The notes under the pieces were generated by a model. That model searched no databases and was not told the origin of the DNA. It saw only the letters and a program-made list of their open reading frames with translations. Position numbers and translations under genes: made by a program. Shown here one piece after another: positions 1 through 13,100 of a stretch of 64,000 bases of DNA; the stretch's first letter is position 1; each line of letters opens with the position of its first letter. Source of the DNA: Saxidomus purpurata. Its lineage: Eukaryota; Mollusca; Bivalvia; Venerida; Veneridae. The stretch is taken from contig JAFMSR010000012.1 in NCBI GenBank assembly GCA_022818135.1, positions 24,382,564 to 24,446,563 of the forward strand, written 5' to 3'.

Positions 1-39
1 TAACAATAAAATCTGGGACAGCTGTATCTCATCTACACC
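1..39 (-). CDS. possible next TDRD12 exon, cut by the window edge
   Basis: After an AG at 41-40 on the minus strand the phase-0 frame reads GVDEIQLSQILLL and stays open to the edge. The sequence is helical like its neighbours, but the acceptor is modest (GCTGAGCAG). Low confidence. Confidence 0.3.
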
Positions 40-189
40 CTGCTCAGCAGGAGTTAAATACCTTTGCTCTAGTCTGACTACATGTCTCCCCAACTCCCAA
101 CTAATTTACCTAGAGCTATCATAGAAAGTATTGCATTCCCCAAGCAACAGACTGTGCCAGATATTACTGTTTTCTGAAAGCATTGACCT

Positions 190-945
190 TGACCAAAGTT
201 TTCCAAATGAATGTCAAGCATGGGCTATCTATGTACCAAGTTTATGGGCTATCTATGCACCAAGTTAATGGGCTACTTATGTACCAAGTTCCAAGTTGGG
301 CTATATAAGTACCAAGTTTATGGGCTATCTACCATGTTATGGGCTGCATTCCCCAAGCATGGGTACAGTACATGTACCAAGTTACCTAAGTACCAAATTA
401 ATGGTTTTTCACTGTTATGGAGCATTGACCTTGTACCAAAAGTTTTCCATGTAATGATATGTCAAGCATGGTTCTATGACCAAGTTAATGGGCTACTAGT
501 ACCAAGTATGGGCTATTATGTACTGTCAAGTTAATGTGCTATCTAAGTGTACCAAGTTTATGGGCTATCTATGTACAGTACCAAGTTAATGGCTATCTAA
601 GTACCAAGTTCATTGGCTATCTAAGTATCAAGTTTATGGGCTATCTATGCACCAAGTTAATGGGCTACTTATGTACCAAGTTCATTGGCTATATAAGTAC
701 CAACTAAATGTACTGCATTCCCCCAGCAACAGACTGTGCCAGAAATTACTGTTTTCTGAAAGCATTGACCTTGACCAAAGTTTTCCAAATGAATGTCAAG
801 CATATACCAAGTTAATGGGTTACTGGTATATATGTACCAACTTAATGTGCTATCTATGTACCAAGTTTATTGGCTATCTATGTACCAAGTTAATGGGCTA
901 TTTATGTACCAAGCTTGGTTACAACAACTTCCTCCTATCTTAAAT
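190..945 (+). repeat. minisatellite, unit about 22-24 bp (GTACCAAGTTAATGGGCTAT-like)
   Basis: Dozens of degenerate copies of a GGGCTATCTATGTACCAAGTT motif. A larger block of about 85 bp containing ACAGACTGTGCCAGA and AGCATTGACCTTGACC is also present twice (about 136-222 and 718-805), so the array grew by nested duplication. Open frames here are artefacts of the repeat. Confidence 0.9.
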
Positions 946-1109
946 GAGGTTATAAAGAGTAAGATGTGACATCAACATGTGACAACACAATAAATGTGTG
1001 ACACAGCTGGATCAAGTGACTCATTTAAGCCCCTTCAATCTTTGTTGAGAAGGGGGTGGGGGATGTGATAAACTGTTAATATGAAAAAGAGTATGAAAGA
1101 TATACTTAC

Positions 1110-1185
1110 TAGATCTACTTCTGTACTCCCAATCAGTTCAAACAATACTTGAATATTTTCATACAACTGGAAGTAAGTCTTGAAT
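1110..1185 (-). CDS. TDRD12: TDRD12 C-terminal helical exon
   Basis: 76 bases: FKTYFQLYENIQVLFELIGS TEVDL. Acceptor GCATTTCAG, donor GTAAGT, phase-compatible with the exon at 2462-2529. Confidence 0.72.
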
Positions 1186-4100
1186 CTGAAATGCAAAACA
1201 CATAGTTTTCTTTCCTTTCTACTGAAACATATTCAAAATACTGTCATTGAATTTTCTATGCTGAGGTACCTGAAAACCTACTGAGTTACCTTAAAACCTA
1301 CTGAACTACCTAAAATCCTACTGAATTACCTTAAAACTTACTGAGCTACATTTAAACTTACTGAGTTCCCTTAAAACTTTCTGATCTACCTTAAAATCTA
1401 CTGAGCTGCCTTAAAACCTACAGAGCTGCCTTAAACCCTACTGAATTACCTTAAAACCTATAAGTCATAAACCTATTGAGCTCCCTTAAAACCTACTGAG
1501 CTACCTTAAAACATACAGAGCTGCCTTAAAACCTACTGAATCTACCTTAAAACCTACTGAGCTGCCTTAAAACCTACTGAGCTGCCCTAAACCTACTGAG
1601 CTACCTTTAAACCTACAGGCAAACCTACTGAAACTTACCTTAAAAACTACTGAGCTACCTTAAAACCTCCTACCAAACCACGAGCTACCTTTAAACCTAC
1701 TGAGTTTCATTAAAACCTACTGAGTTGCCTTAAAACCTACTGAACTACCCTAAAACCTACTGAGATGCCTGAAAACCTACTGAACTACCAAGGCAAAAGC
1801 GGGTGCACTATTGGCAAAGAACGGAGTTACTAAACCTAGTTATTATAGATATATTTTGAATATACAGTAATTCTCTGACCAAAATACCTAGTTTTAGTAA
1901 ATTCCCTTCTTGTTTGTAGCTTTGCAAATAGTGCATCAGATTCTGCCTGAGCAATATGGAACGAATATACTTGCCTATTCCAGAGGGATTAATCGTATAG
2001 CCCTAACAAATAGTGAATAAAATTAAATTTAATCAAAGGGCAAAAGCTCTGCCATGCCTGGACTGAAACACAAAACATAAGTTTGACACACACATAGACT
2101 CTCCATGCTGATATGGTTTGTTAGTGTCACTGCAATCCTTCATACACTAAGAAAGTGGTTCATATCACACACTTTTTACAACAGACCAACTGTATTTTTG
2201 CGGTAGGTTAGTCAGTTGGTCATAAAGATTTTTATAAACCCCCTTAAAACTTTGTAGTTAGATTCATTAGTATAATGCGGATAACAAGTATTGTACATAG
2301 TACCTTCAATTTAATGGCACACAAATTTAAAACATGAAGGACAAAAGTAGCAAGGCAGAAAATGTACAAACAGACAGACAGACAGATGGATGAACAGACA
2401 GATGGACAGACAGAAAGGTGATGGAAAAGTTATATCAAAATGAAAGATGTGAAAATTTTACCTCGATGATATGCTGGTGATTTTTGCTATAAAATCTGCT
2501 GCCTGTTGTTGCAAAACCGTATTCGAATTCTGCAAATATAGGATACACAACTCTGTACAACAATCAAAGGTACAACACTGGGGTCTATTTGATTCATGAA
2601 AAAGCCATTTATGTGATGTAAACTGTTATGTCATAGTTCTTACAACTTATCGTTCTTGAGAATCCTTCCAGTTGAAATCAATCTCAAAGAGAGAGAAAGG
2701 CAAAGTGGAAATATCCGTGTGTTGTTTAAGGACACAACCACTGTGGCACTGGTGGGGATCAAACCCGAGACCCTCTGATCCTGAGGCATTTACGCTACCA
2801 CTGCACCTCAACACTAGCTAAATGCTAAGTATAAACCACTCAGGCCTAGGTAATTGTTCTTCGACAATAAAAGTTCTTATATTGATATTACTTTTAAAAT
2901 ATGGAATTACCACATACCATTTCTACACATCGTATTACACTCGCTACACACTTCTCTTCTATTAGCACATTACAAAACCTGTAAATATAGAAAACGCAAT
3001 CAATCAGTGCTACAAACGCTTTATTACTTATGAAACAATTTCGGAAAACTGAACAAAACAAAAATGGCAATTTATCACTTTTGTGCAAGACTGAGTTTGA
3101 CCTTTACTCTGCTAACATTCTAAAATCGATTTGTTCATCTTTCATTTTGGACAGTACCATTAATTTTTCAAAGGGGTGCTGAGCGTAAATTTACCAACTC
3201 AACAGCCGAGTGCAGATCATGATCAAAGTGCTGAGATGTGCAGACTAACACTGGCTGCATAGGCACAATCAAAGGCACTATGTTGCAGGTAAGACTGCCC
3301 ACATTTAAAATGAGAATTTCACATTTAAGAAAAAATATCTGTTTTAGCGGTATTCATCGTCTAATAAACCACAATTTGAATTTCTGATGCACAGTAATAA
3401 ACCACAAAAGCCATAGGCATGACACTGTAATGGCTTGTGTGTCAAGATGTAGGTTATTGCAGATTTTACAAAAATCTAATTTCTTTTTTGTTTACCTGTC
3501 AAACAGACTGAGTCATGTTAGAATGTACAATAAACTAAAAGGTATGGCTCCTTTATTTACAACTAACAGAAAAAGAGCTGGAGCCCAACTTACTTCAACT
3601 TGAGGTAGTTGAAGTTCGGCTTACACTTTGTAATGTCTGTGCATTCTTTCAAATATTAGTAGCAATTGAAGCTTTGGATGCTGCATAGTCTGTATATTAT
3701 CTGATAATTCATGGCCGGTAGTTGCATTCACCACACACATAGTGTTTAAACTAAGTCTCTAGAAGGACTTTAGTACAATCAGCAATGAAAATCTGTCGCA
3801 AGATTTCACTTACATTTCACCAGCTTGAGCAAGGCACAAAATGCAGTTAATTATCCCCTGATGAACGCTGTCCCATCTTATACGACCCAGTAACTTCACG
3901 AGGCAGGAAACACACAGTAATGCTGCCGAATCATCCGATCTGAAGAAAGTTTTACAATAGAAATATTAATATGTTTATAAATAGTGAAGATTTCAGATAC
4001 TGTAATTGCTCAAATACAAGTCACCAAGGTGTATAGGACACACCCTATGAGGCAAAAACAAAATCTGTGTTTAGGGCAACAGTCCCAAAAATGCTATGTA

Positions 4101-7100
4101 GGGTTGGGACAAAGTTTTGTTTTCTTTAAATTAAACAAAATTCTGAAGATTGGAAAAAACAATCTTGGGTACATTGGAACTGCAAATTCTTCATGACACT
4201 TCTTACTGTACAGTGCTACATAATCAACAAAAGCAATGTCAGCTACAAATGATAGTATGAAATGCGTATCAGCATATCTCTGGATTTTACTAAATTGTCT
4301 GGTGATAAAAAAACAATCCCTCATCTCTCTCTATTACTCACCTATTCAATGAGACAGAGATAATGCCATATATTTCCTCTGTTAGCTTAGTGCCCCTATT
4401 CTCGTCCTAACAGAAGAGATAAAGAACAGAAATATAGTAACATCTAAAGCCATCAATTAATTTATATTCGATAACAATTTCTGAAACTCTTTCACACTTT
4501 CTGTTTCAGAATTTACATTTTTCTACTTTTTTTAAACCTTATCCTTTTGGCGTCTAGCTATTTACCCATACAAAAAGTGCAGATCATGATTAGCCTGCAC
4601 ATTTAAGCAATCTGACCACGATCTGCAGGGTTTGCTATTCAATCAGTAAATCTTCATTGATGACCCTTTTGAACAAACATGGTACTGTCCAAATTAAAAG
4701 ACTGAAAAGTCTATTTTAGGAATCTAGCAAGGTAAGGTTTAGATTGTACTGGAAAAAGTATAATATAGATTTTAATGTCCAATTCAGAGTATTACAATGA
4801 CAGAGCAGTTAGTTATACTGTGTAATTTATAATGAAGTAAAGTTAGTCCTTCAAAGCAACACTAACAAAAGGGAAATATTATGAAATGATAATAGCACTT
4901 GCAGAGTAAAATAATTTGCGTACAAAAAGGGTGAAGTTGGACACAGTCAAACAATGAAAGCACAAAATGGTGAAATTGGACACAGTCAAATACTTGTATA
5001 ATAAGATATGTTGAGGTCAAGTACTGATAAAACAGGACATACTTACTGGTTCTGAGCGGGAAACCTTACAGAGGTTAGCATAATACATGTACTGTTGCCA
5101 TGACTATGATGTTACTTACCTGTTCCCAATACAAGGATGAACACAAATCTGGAATTTTTTCAACCAGTGAGTGAAACATCTTCATCCTCAAACGGGATGG
5201 ACGTGGAAATAATGGCTGGAATGGAGGAAACAAGACCTAAAATTTACGCTTTTTGTATCAAACTGTTTTTTATTTATCAACTTTTATGAATTGGATTTAC
5301 TTTAACTCTTAAACTGTGGCTGCAAGCAATTCTGCCTTTACATTCAGAGCAAACCATTCATGTGATCTAATGCTGATCTGCATTGTTCAGTTGATATTCA
5401 GTCAGAAATTTTTCAGTAAGCACCCCTTACAAAAGTTAATGGTTCTGTCCAAATACAGAGATGGATAGGTCCATTTTTGTAACTTTGGAGGGTAAGGGTT
5501 AAGCCAAGTAGCAGCAAGAATTAACAAATCTTATATCTATAACCACCCTTATTACTTTAGACAAACCACAAACTTTTCTGGAATTAAATCCCCATTTCGT
5601 CTCTTTAAATATTTCTTCTTTCATACAAACCTGTATTTTGCTGTCTTCTGCTGGCAAAGCAAGCTGTCGCCATGACAACTCCTCTGCTATACTGAGATCA
5701 CATGACCTAGACCCGGTACTCAGCTCTACACTAAATTTATGTTTTCCACCATACTGGGCTGGTTCCTTGCCCTTCACAGTGGCAGTCAGAACACGCATGT
5801 CAAGATTAACAAAATGGGTCAAGTCCCACAAAACATCTCCAGAATTCTCATCCCAGTCCTCACCTGCATCAGACAAGCATGTAAGTAAAAATGCTGATTT
5901 TTTATAACCTATTTGTAGTATAACAAATTTCAACAGGTTCAAATTATCCATTTTCAAGTAATTTGCCTATTTAGGTATAATACAACTATAGCTCATACTG
6001 TTAGAGAAAAACACCATTTTCACAAATACATTTAGGTATAAAACCACTATCACACACACCTTTTGGTATAACATCACTATTCCACACAACTTTAGATATA
6101 ATACAACTATTACACATACCTATTGGATTAATATCAGACAGTTTACATTCTATGGCTTGCAGAGGTAGTTCATAAAATCTATCGACTGGTATTTCTCGCA
6201 CTTTGTCTTTAGGTACACTATCTTTGTCCCCATAATCAGCAAAGAAAACTTCCAAACTGTTTTCCTGCACCTCAAGAATCTGAGCACGGTACCACCTGTT
6301 AAAGTAAATGAAGATGTTATTGAATATGCATGTAAATTTACTTGCAAAAAAACTATGTGGATTTTTTTTAAATGCAGTTTTGTAGAAACATGTACTTGAA
6401 TTTGTGGAACATCAAACATCTCAAGGTTTTCATGCCTATCACAAAACAAGTGGATAACAGGCCATCAGAGATATTTCATGTAAAATGTTTCAGTTCTTAA
6501 ACAAAACAATAGTTGTCCCATGTCATACTGCCATAATGCATATAAAACAAGAGCTGTCCCTCACAAGTGACGAATGCCCCCGAAAGAGGTGCCTCACAGT
6601 CTGTGTCCTCTCCATGTGCTCAATAAATGTGCTATGTAATTTATAACATCCTTGGCCATGCATGACCCAGTAATCATGCATACAAGTATTCCATTACTTT
6701 AAACACTAAGTGAGACCTAAGTTTGAGGTAGGACTTGGTATTCAACTGCAACTAAAGATACGCTTGATGTGCTACCCATTTGTGCTAAGTTATTTTAAAA
6801 AATCCTTCAAAGCATAATAAAGTTCATAGTCCCAAACACAAATGTATGCAATAAATCAGGATTCCATTACCTATATACACTCTTAAGTTTGACTTACCTT
6901 TGTCAGGGATGTGGGTCTTGATAGTGACACATGGTATTGATTGCTAGACATTTGTGACATACATTTTAAAATCCTTCAAGGCATGACAAAACTACAGTCC
7001 GGACATTAAAGTGTGCATATACTTGCATATAAAGAAAGGAATTCATTACCTGTCAAACTGTAAGTAAGTGACCTTGACCTTTGAGGTATGACCTGGGTTC

Positions 7101-10100
7101 TAGTAACAGTGACCCTGCCTTAGATGCCCTAGACAATTGCCAAGTTATTTTAAAATGGGTCATGACTTCCATACACATACGCTTGATGTGCTAGACATTT
7201 GTGCCAAGTTATTTTAAAATACTGTTGAAAGCATAATAAAGTTATAGACCGGACACAAATGTCAACATACATGACAGGGTTCCATGTACCTATAAAACTC
7301 TAACTGTGACCTTGTACCTTTGGGTAGGGAACTGGGTCTTGCAACTCCAAAGTGATGCTTTGATAGTTTGCAGTACTGATTTAATGCCAAACTATTTTAA
7401 AATCAAGCTTCAAGCATAACAAAGTTACAAAGTCCAGAACGAATATTAACATATCTGCATATATGTAAGAATCCAAAACCCCTTGAAACGTCTAAGTGTG
7501 ACCTTGACCTTTTAGTAGGTACCTGGGAAAATTTGAAATCAATCTACAAATGATGAAGCTATGACATTTGTCAAAGTTATTTTAAAATCCATCAATGCAT
7601 GTTTTTACCCCAAAATTACAGGCCGGACACGAATGTGTTGCATATATGCAATATATAGAGGAATCCATTAGCTTTCAAAGTCTAAGTATGACCTTGACCT
7701 TTGAGCTAGGGCGTGGGTCATGCACCTAAACGTCGTCTTGATCTAGACATGTGTGCCTAGTTATTTTAAAATCCTTCAATGCATGACAAAGTTACAGTCC
7801 GGACACGAATGTGTGCAAAAATAGAGGATTCCATAAAATTTGTACTCCAAGTGTGACCTTCACCTTTGAGGTAGGGATGTGGGTCTTGTACAGAAACGTC
7901 TTGCCTTGATGTGCTAGAACATGTGTGCCAAGTTATTTTATTGCAAAAGGTGTTCATGCATGACAAAGGTACAGTCCGGTCAAATATTTATATACATAAT
8001 ATGCACTGAACGTATAGATCGGTTCAAGGATACAGACGGTCAGACGGTTAACGGCAGCAGTTCAATTTTTAATATGCCAACCCTTCGGGGCATAATAAAA
8101 ACAAGAGCCATGTCGATACATAAAGGGGTTAATCCCCCGCCAGGAAAAAGTTACCTGAAGGTTGTACTTTAGTATCACTTTACTTGGTGAGAGGAAATCC
8201 TTAAAAAGCCTTATGTTATGGTCAAAATGCTGGAGTTCAGATTTCAAGTAAGTGGAAAAAGAATAAGGCAATGAAGAGAAGTGTTTGCAAAATTATATTC
8301 AATGCTCTTTATCAGTAAAGGTAAAGACTATTTCTTTGATTTCACTAAAAGTAGACAAGGTAGAGTCTATTGTTCTTGCACATCTGCAGTTCCTACCAAT
8401 GTGCTATGTCAGTGTATTAAGTGTTGACGAAAACCGCTCAAGTACTTTTGGAGTTATGCTCTGGAAAAAACTTATAAAGTAAATCTGATAAAGGGGAATA
8501 ACTGTAAAAGTAGGCAAGGTAGAATTATTGATTCTTAAAAACTGCACTTGCTACCAATTGTAATTCAGTGTATGAAGTTTGTTTAAAATCCCACAAGTTC
8601 TTTTGGAGTTATGTCTGGACAAAAGTTTTAAAGTAAATCTGATTAAGGTAATAATGTAAAAGTAGGCAAGGTAGAGTTATTGTTCTTGAACACTTTAATT
8701 CCTACCAATGTGCTATGTCAGTGTATTAAAGTTTGAAGAAAATTTCCCTCAAGTACTTTTGGAGTTATGCTCAACAAGTAAATCTGATAAAGGGGAATAA
8801 CTCTAAAAGTAGGCAAGGTAGAGTTATTGTTCTTGCACATTGCACGTCCTTACCAATTAAGTGCTATGTCGGTGTATTAAGTTTGAAGAAAATCCCTCAA
8901 AGAAATTTGGAGTTATGCTCTGGACAAAACTTTTTAAGTAAATCTGATAACGGAATAACTCTAAAAAAGGCAATGGAGAGTTATTGTTATGAAACTTGCA
9001 CACTGCACTTCCTTACCAATGTGCATGTCAGTGTATTAAAGATTGAAGAAAATCCCGTCAAGCTTTTTGTCAAATTATGCTCTGGACAAAACTTTTAAAG
9101 TAAATCTGATAAACGGGAATATACTCCAAAAGCATGCAACGTAGAGTTATTGTTCTTGCAAACTTGCCATACTAATATGCTATGTCAGTGTACTTACAGT
9201 TCGAAGAAAATCCAGGTAACTTTTGGAGTTATGCTTCGGACAAGTAAATCTGATAAAGGGGAATAACTCCATAATTAAGTTAGGCAACTTTGAGATTATT
9301 GTTCTTGCACACTGCACTTCCTACCAATGTGCTATGTCAGTTATTAAGTTTGAAGTACACCCTCAAGTACTTTTGGAGTTATGCTCGTGACAAAACTTTT
9401 AGTGTAAATCTGATAAAGGGGTAAGTTTAAAAGTAGGCAAGGTAAAGCTATTGTTCTTGTACACTGCACTTCCTACCAATGTCTAGTCAGTGTATTAAAG
9501 TTTGAAGAAAATCCCTCAAGGTACTTACGAGTTATGCTCGGACAAAGTTTTTCAAGTAAAACTGATAAAAGGGGAATAACTCCAATATTAGTGCATGGTA
9601 TAGTGTATTGTTCAATTATACACTGCACTTCCTTCCAAAATGCCTCAAAGTAATGAAGTTTGAAAAAATCGCTCAAGTACTCTTTTGGGAGTTAATGCTC
9701 TGACAAAATTGGTTGACAGGGACGGGGGGCATTTCCTTGTAATATTCCATATATCTCCTGGCGGATAAATAAAACAAGACACCGCCAGTTCATGAGTCTA
9801 GGTTGTATGATTTTACATCCATTTTGTTTTATTTATTACCATTTTTTTAACTAATAGTAGTCCTTGGCCTTGACTCCAAAACACAATCCCACAAAAGGTT
9901 TTCATAATATATTACCAGAGATAAGTTTGGTCACAATTATTCAACTGCAACTAAAGATATTGTAGTTTTTCCCATTAATATTCTATATATCGAAAAATAT
10001 CCTGAGCTTTGACTCCATGAGCCCCAAACACAATCCCAACTAAAAGTCTTCATTTATATATTTTTCCCACTTAAAAATTTAGTTACATTATGTCAATTGT

Positions 10101-13100
10101 AACTAAAGATTTGAACATATTATTGTTTTTAATTACAAGTGACCTTGACAAATACCCCAGGCCTCCAAAAACACTTTCCCATTAAAATTTTCTAAATATC
10201 TTACTACAAATGAAAGTTGGTTACATTATGTCAACTGTAACTAAAGATATTGAATATATTACGGTTTTCCCTATTTCTAGTAACAGTGACCTTGTTTCCA
10301 GCAGCCCTAAAACACAATCCAATTTAAAAATATTCATAAATACTTCCTATACACTAAGTTTGGTTGCATTATGTTCACTATTAAAAAATATTGTGTGTGT
10401 GAAACTTTCTAAGTTAAGAAGGGCAATAACCAAGTCACGGAAATACATGACAGGGTTATGCAACTTGTAAAACTCTTCCTTCATTACTAATGTAACATTT
10501 GATACTGAACAACTATTCCAACTTCCAAAGTGATAGCTTTGATAGTTTGAATGTAACTGACATAAATGCAAAACTTAAAAAATCAAACTAGCCCTAAAAA
10601 TTACAAAGTCCAAAAATATTAAAATATCCCCCAAATGTAAAACTGAAAACCCCGTTTGATATGGGCTTAAAGTACATTATCCATTTATTGTTTGTGAAAA
10701 ATTTGAAATCAATCTAACAAAAAATGAAGAAGCTATGTCCAATTCTCAAAATCAACCAAAATCAAGCAAAATTCATGTTTTTTACCCAAAAAAACAGGTC
10801 AGACTCAGCATCTTTAGCATACAGATGTGAAGAAAGGTATTAGATGAACAAGCTTTCCAAGTTTCACTAAGTGATAGCTTTGATAGTTTCCAGTTAACCT
10901 AAAATACTTTTTTTAAACAATGCGGAACGCACAATGATAAACTAGTGACGTTAGCTATTTATTTCGAAAATCAGACGAGCTAAAAATTGTAAATATTACC
11001 TCCCTTTGTGCCAATAACACCTTTTACAAAAACTCTATGCATTATATGAGAGAAGCCTCTTTAGGTTTTTTTTGCAAAAGGTGTTATTAGGACAAAGGGA
11101 GGTAATGTTTGCAAATATTTATATACATAATATGCATTAAACCTATATTATTCTTTTCAATAATACACCTACTGCATAAACTCTGTGAAATGTCAACAGG
11201 ACTGTCTCTTCAATTCATATTTAATTGATTTTATGAATAAATTATATATGATATCAACATAAACATGAATACCTGTTATCATAGTTTGTATACTGGGCAA
11301 GGCAGTATTTCCCACAACTCAGTTCCTGCCCTATGTCAATAAATATATCATTCTGTTCCACAAATGTGTTAATCTCATCCATTAGTGTCTGCAAGCTGAA
11401 AGTCACAAATAAACTTGTTCTAAGTTCAAAGTAAATGATGCCTTTAAAGCAGTGGGAAAGGGGGATAACTCAGCTGTCATGTGTCCAAGTGTTGTAATTC
11501 CTGCACTGGACACAACTTCACATTGCCGTCTATCATTGCATCAAGTTTCATTCAATTTGTTTTAGTATTTTCAGACTTGCTCCGGACAAAATTTGGTAAA
11601 TTATGCCTTTAAAGAAATGAGAAAGGGGAGAAAACTTATCTGTCAAGTGTCCAAGGGGAGACATAATAATCTAAGCCTAACTTGACAAACACAGGCACAA
11701 CTAAGCTTGGCGTAAAACACACCTGTAAATTTTCATTGAATTCGTGAAAGTGGTTGTCGAGAAATAGTCCCGACAAATTCTGTTTACAAAGTCAGATAGA
11801 GAAACATGATTTAAATATAACTTTTTGTCTGAGGGTATACAAACTAAAATATTCAACTCGGCATCAAAGCATGCTCTTGCATTTCAGCATTTCTGGTGAT
11901 TTTACCCATGCCGGAAAAAAAACGGTCTGGCACCCAAAAGAAGAACCCCCCCACCCCAACAACTCATAAATTACTTGTAACAATATAAAAATTGTAACAT
12001 CACTTTCCCAAGCACAATGTCTGAATATTTTTTGTTTTTATATGATAATGCATCATGTCGATAAGTTTGCATATGGATAATTATCTACTTTAAAGTGCAA
12101 GATACCATGCAAGAAAGAGTTTCCATCATGAGACATTTGGTTCAGATGGTAATTTCCGTCACCTATGGTAACAGATATTTCGATCTGAACCGTGTGCTAA
12201 GGATAGAAATTATTATCGAAGCCTTGAGACTAAAAAGAAAGCCATTAAAAATCTCCTAATACTGCTATGCACCAATCCAAAAGCTGGCATAACATAAAGA
12301 CTGAACTTACTCTTCAAGTTTTTCATTTCTCTGTACATAGAACAGGTTTGGGGTACCTACTGACGATACAAGTATCTGATGACTCTCTCGTATTGCAGGC
12401 AAAACATCAGTGTCGAGAATCGGAGCCATTCTAAAAGAAAAAGTATTTCATGTAAATATGTTAATACAGTGGAAACACTCTTGGGAACATAGATACGTGT
12501 TTGTTGTAGAGAGTTGTTGTTCTGGAGAGGCTGTTTCCTTATATAGTTGACACAACTGGAAAGAAAGCACGTGTCTTTGAAGAGAGGTTGTTGTTCTAGG
12601 GAGGTGTCATTTGGAGCGGCTGGACTGTATAAGCATTGCTAACATCTGACAGGGTTCATAAAACAACTTTATTACCGACTGTTTCACATTTGCAACATTG
12701 ATTTAAAACTTACTTGGATTTCTTGAGCAGGGCCTTGGGAATGTTGATCTTTCCCTCACATAACTTGTACAGTTTCTGTAGGTGCTAAAATAAGAGAGTA
12801 ACAATGGGGTAAAGATGTATTTTCTTACTTGCTACAAAGAGACATTTTTTTTCTTGCATACCCCCAGGGGAAAGTACTGGCGGATCCCAGCACGCGGAGG
12901 GAAAAGATCAGTCTATACTTTCCCTAGGGAAAATACATGTCAGGGCTTACTTTACAACATCCGAACTATTATTACCGACTGTTTCACATTCTGGAACACT
13001 TTATTTCCAAATACGTTTCACGGTGGTTTATATGTGAAAGACAGTAATGGTTCCTAAGCGTAAACAAAGGTCTGATAAGAACACACACTTAAATATTTTC

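Noticed and set aside
211..943. Open frames of about 100 codons in the first kilobase
   Set aside because: They are repetitive peptides (MGYLCTK repeats) created by the minisatellite, not genes.
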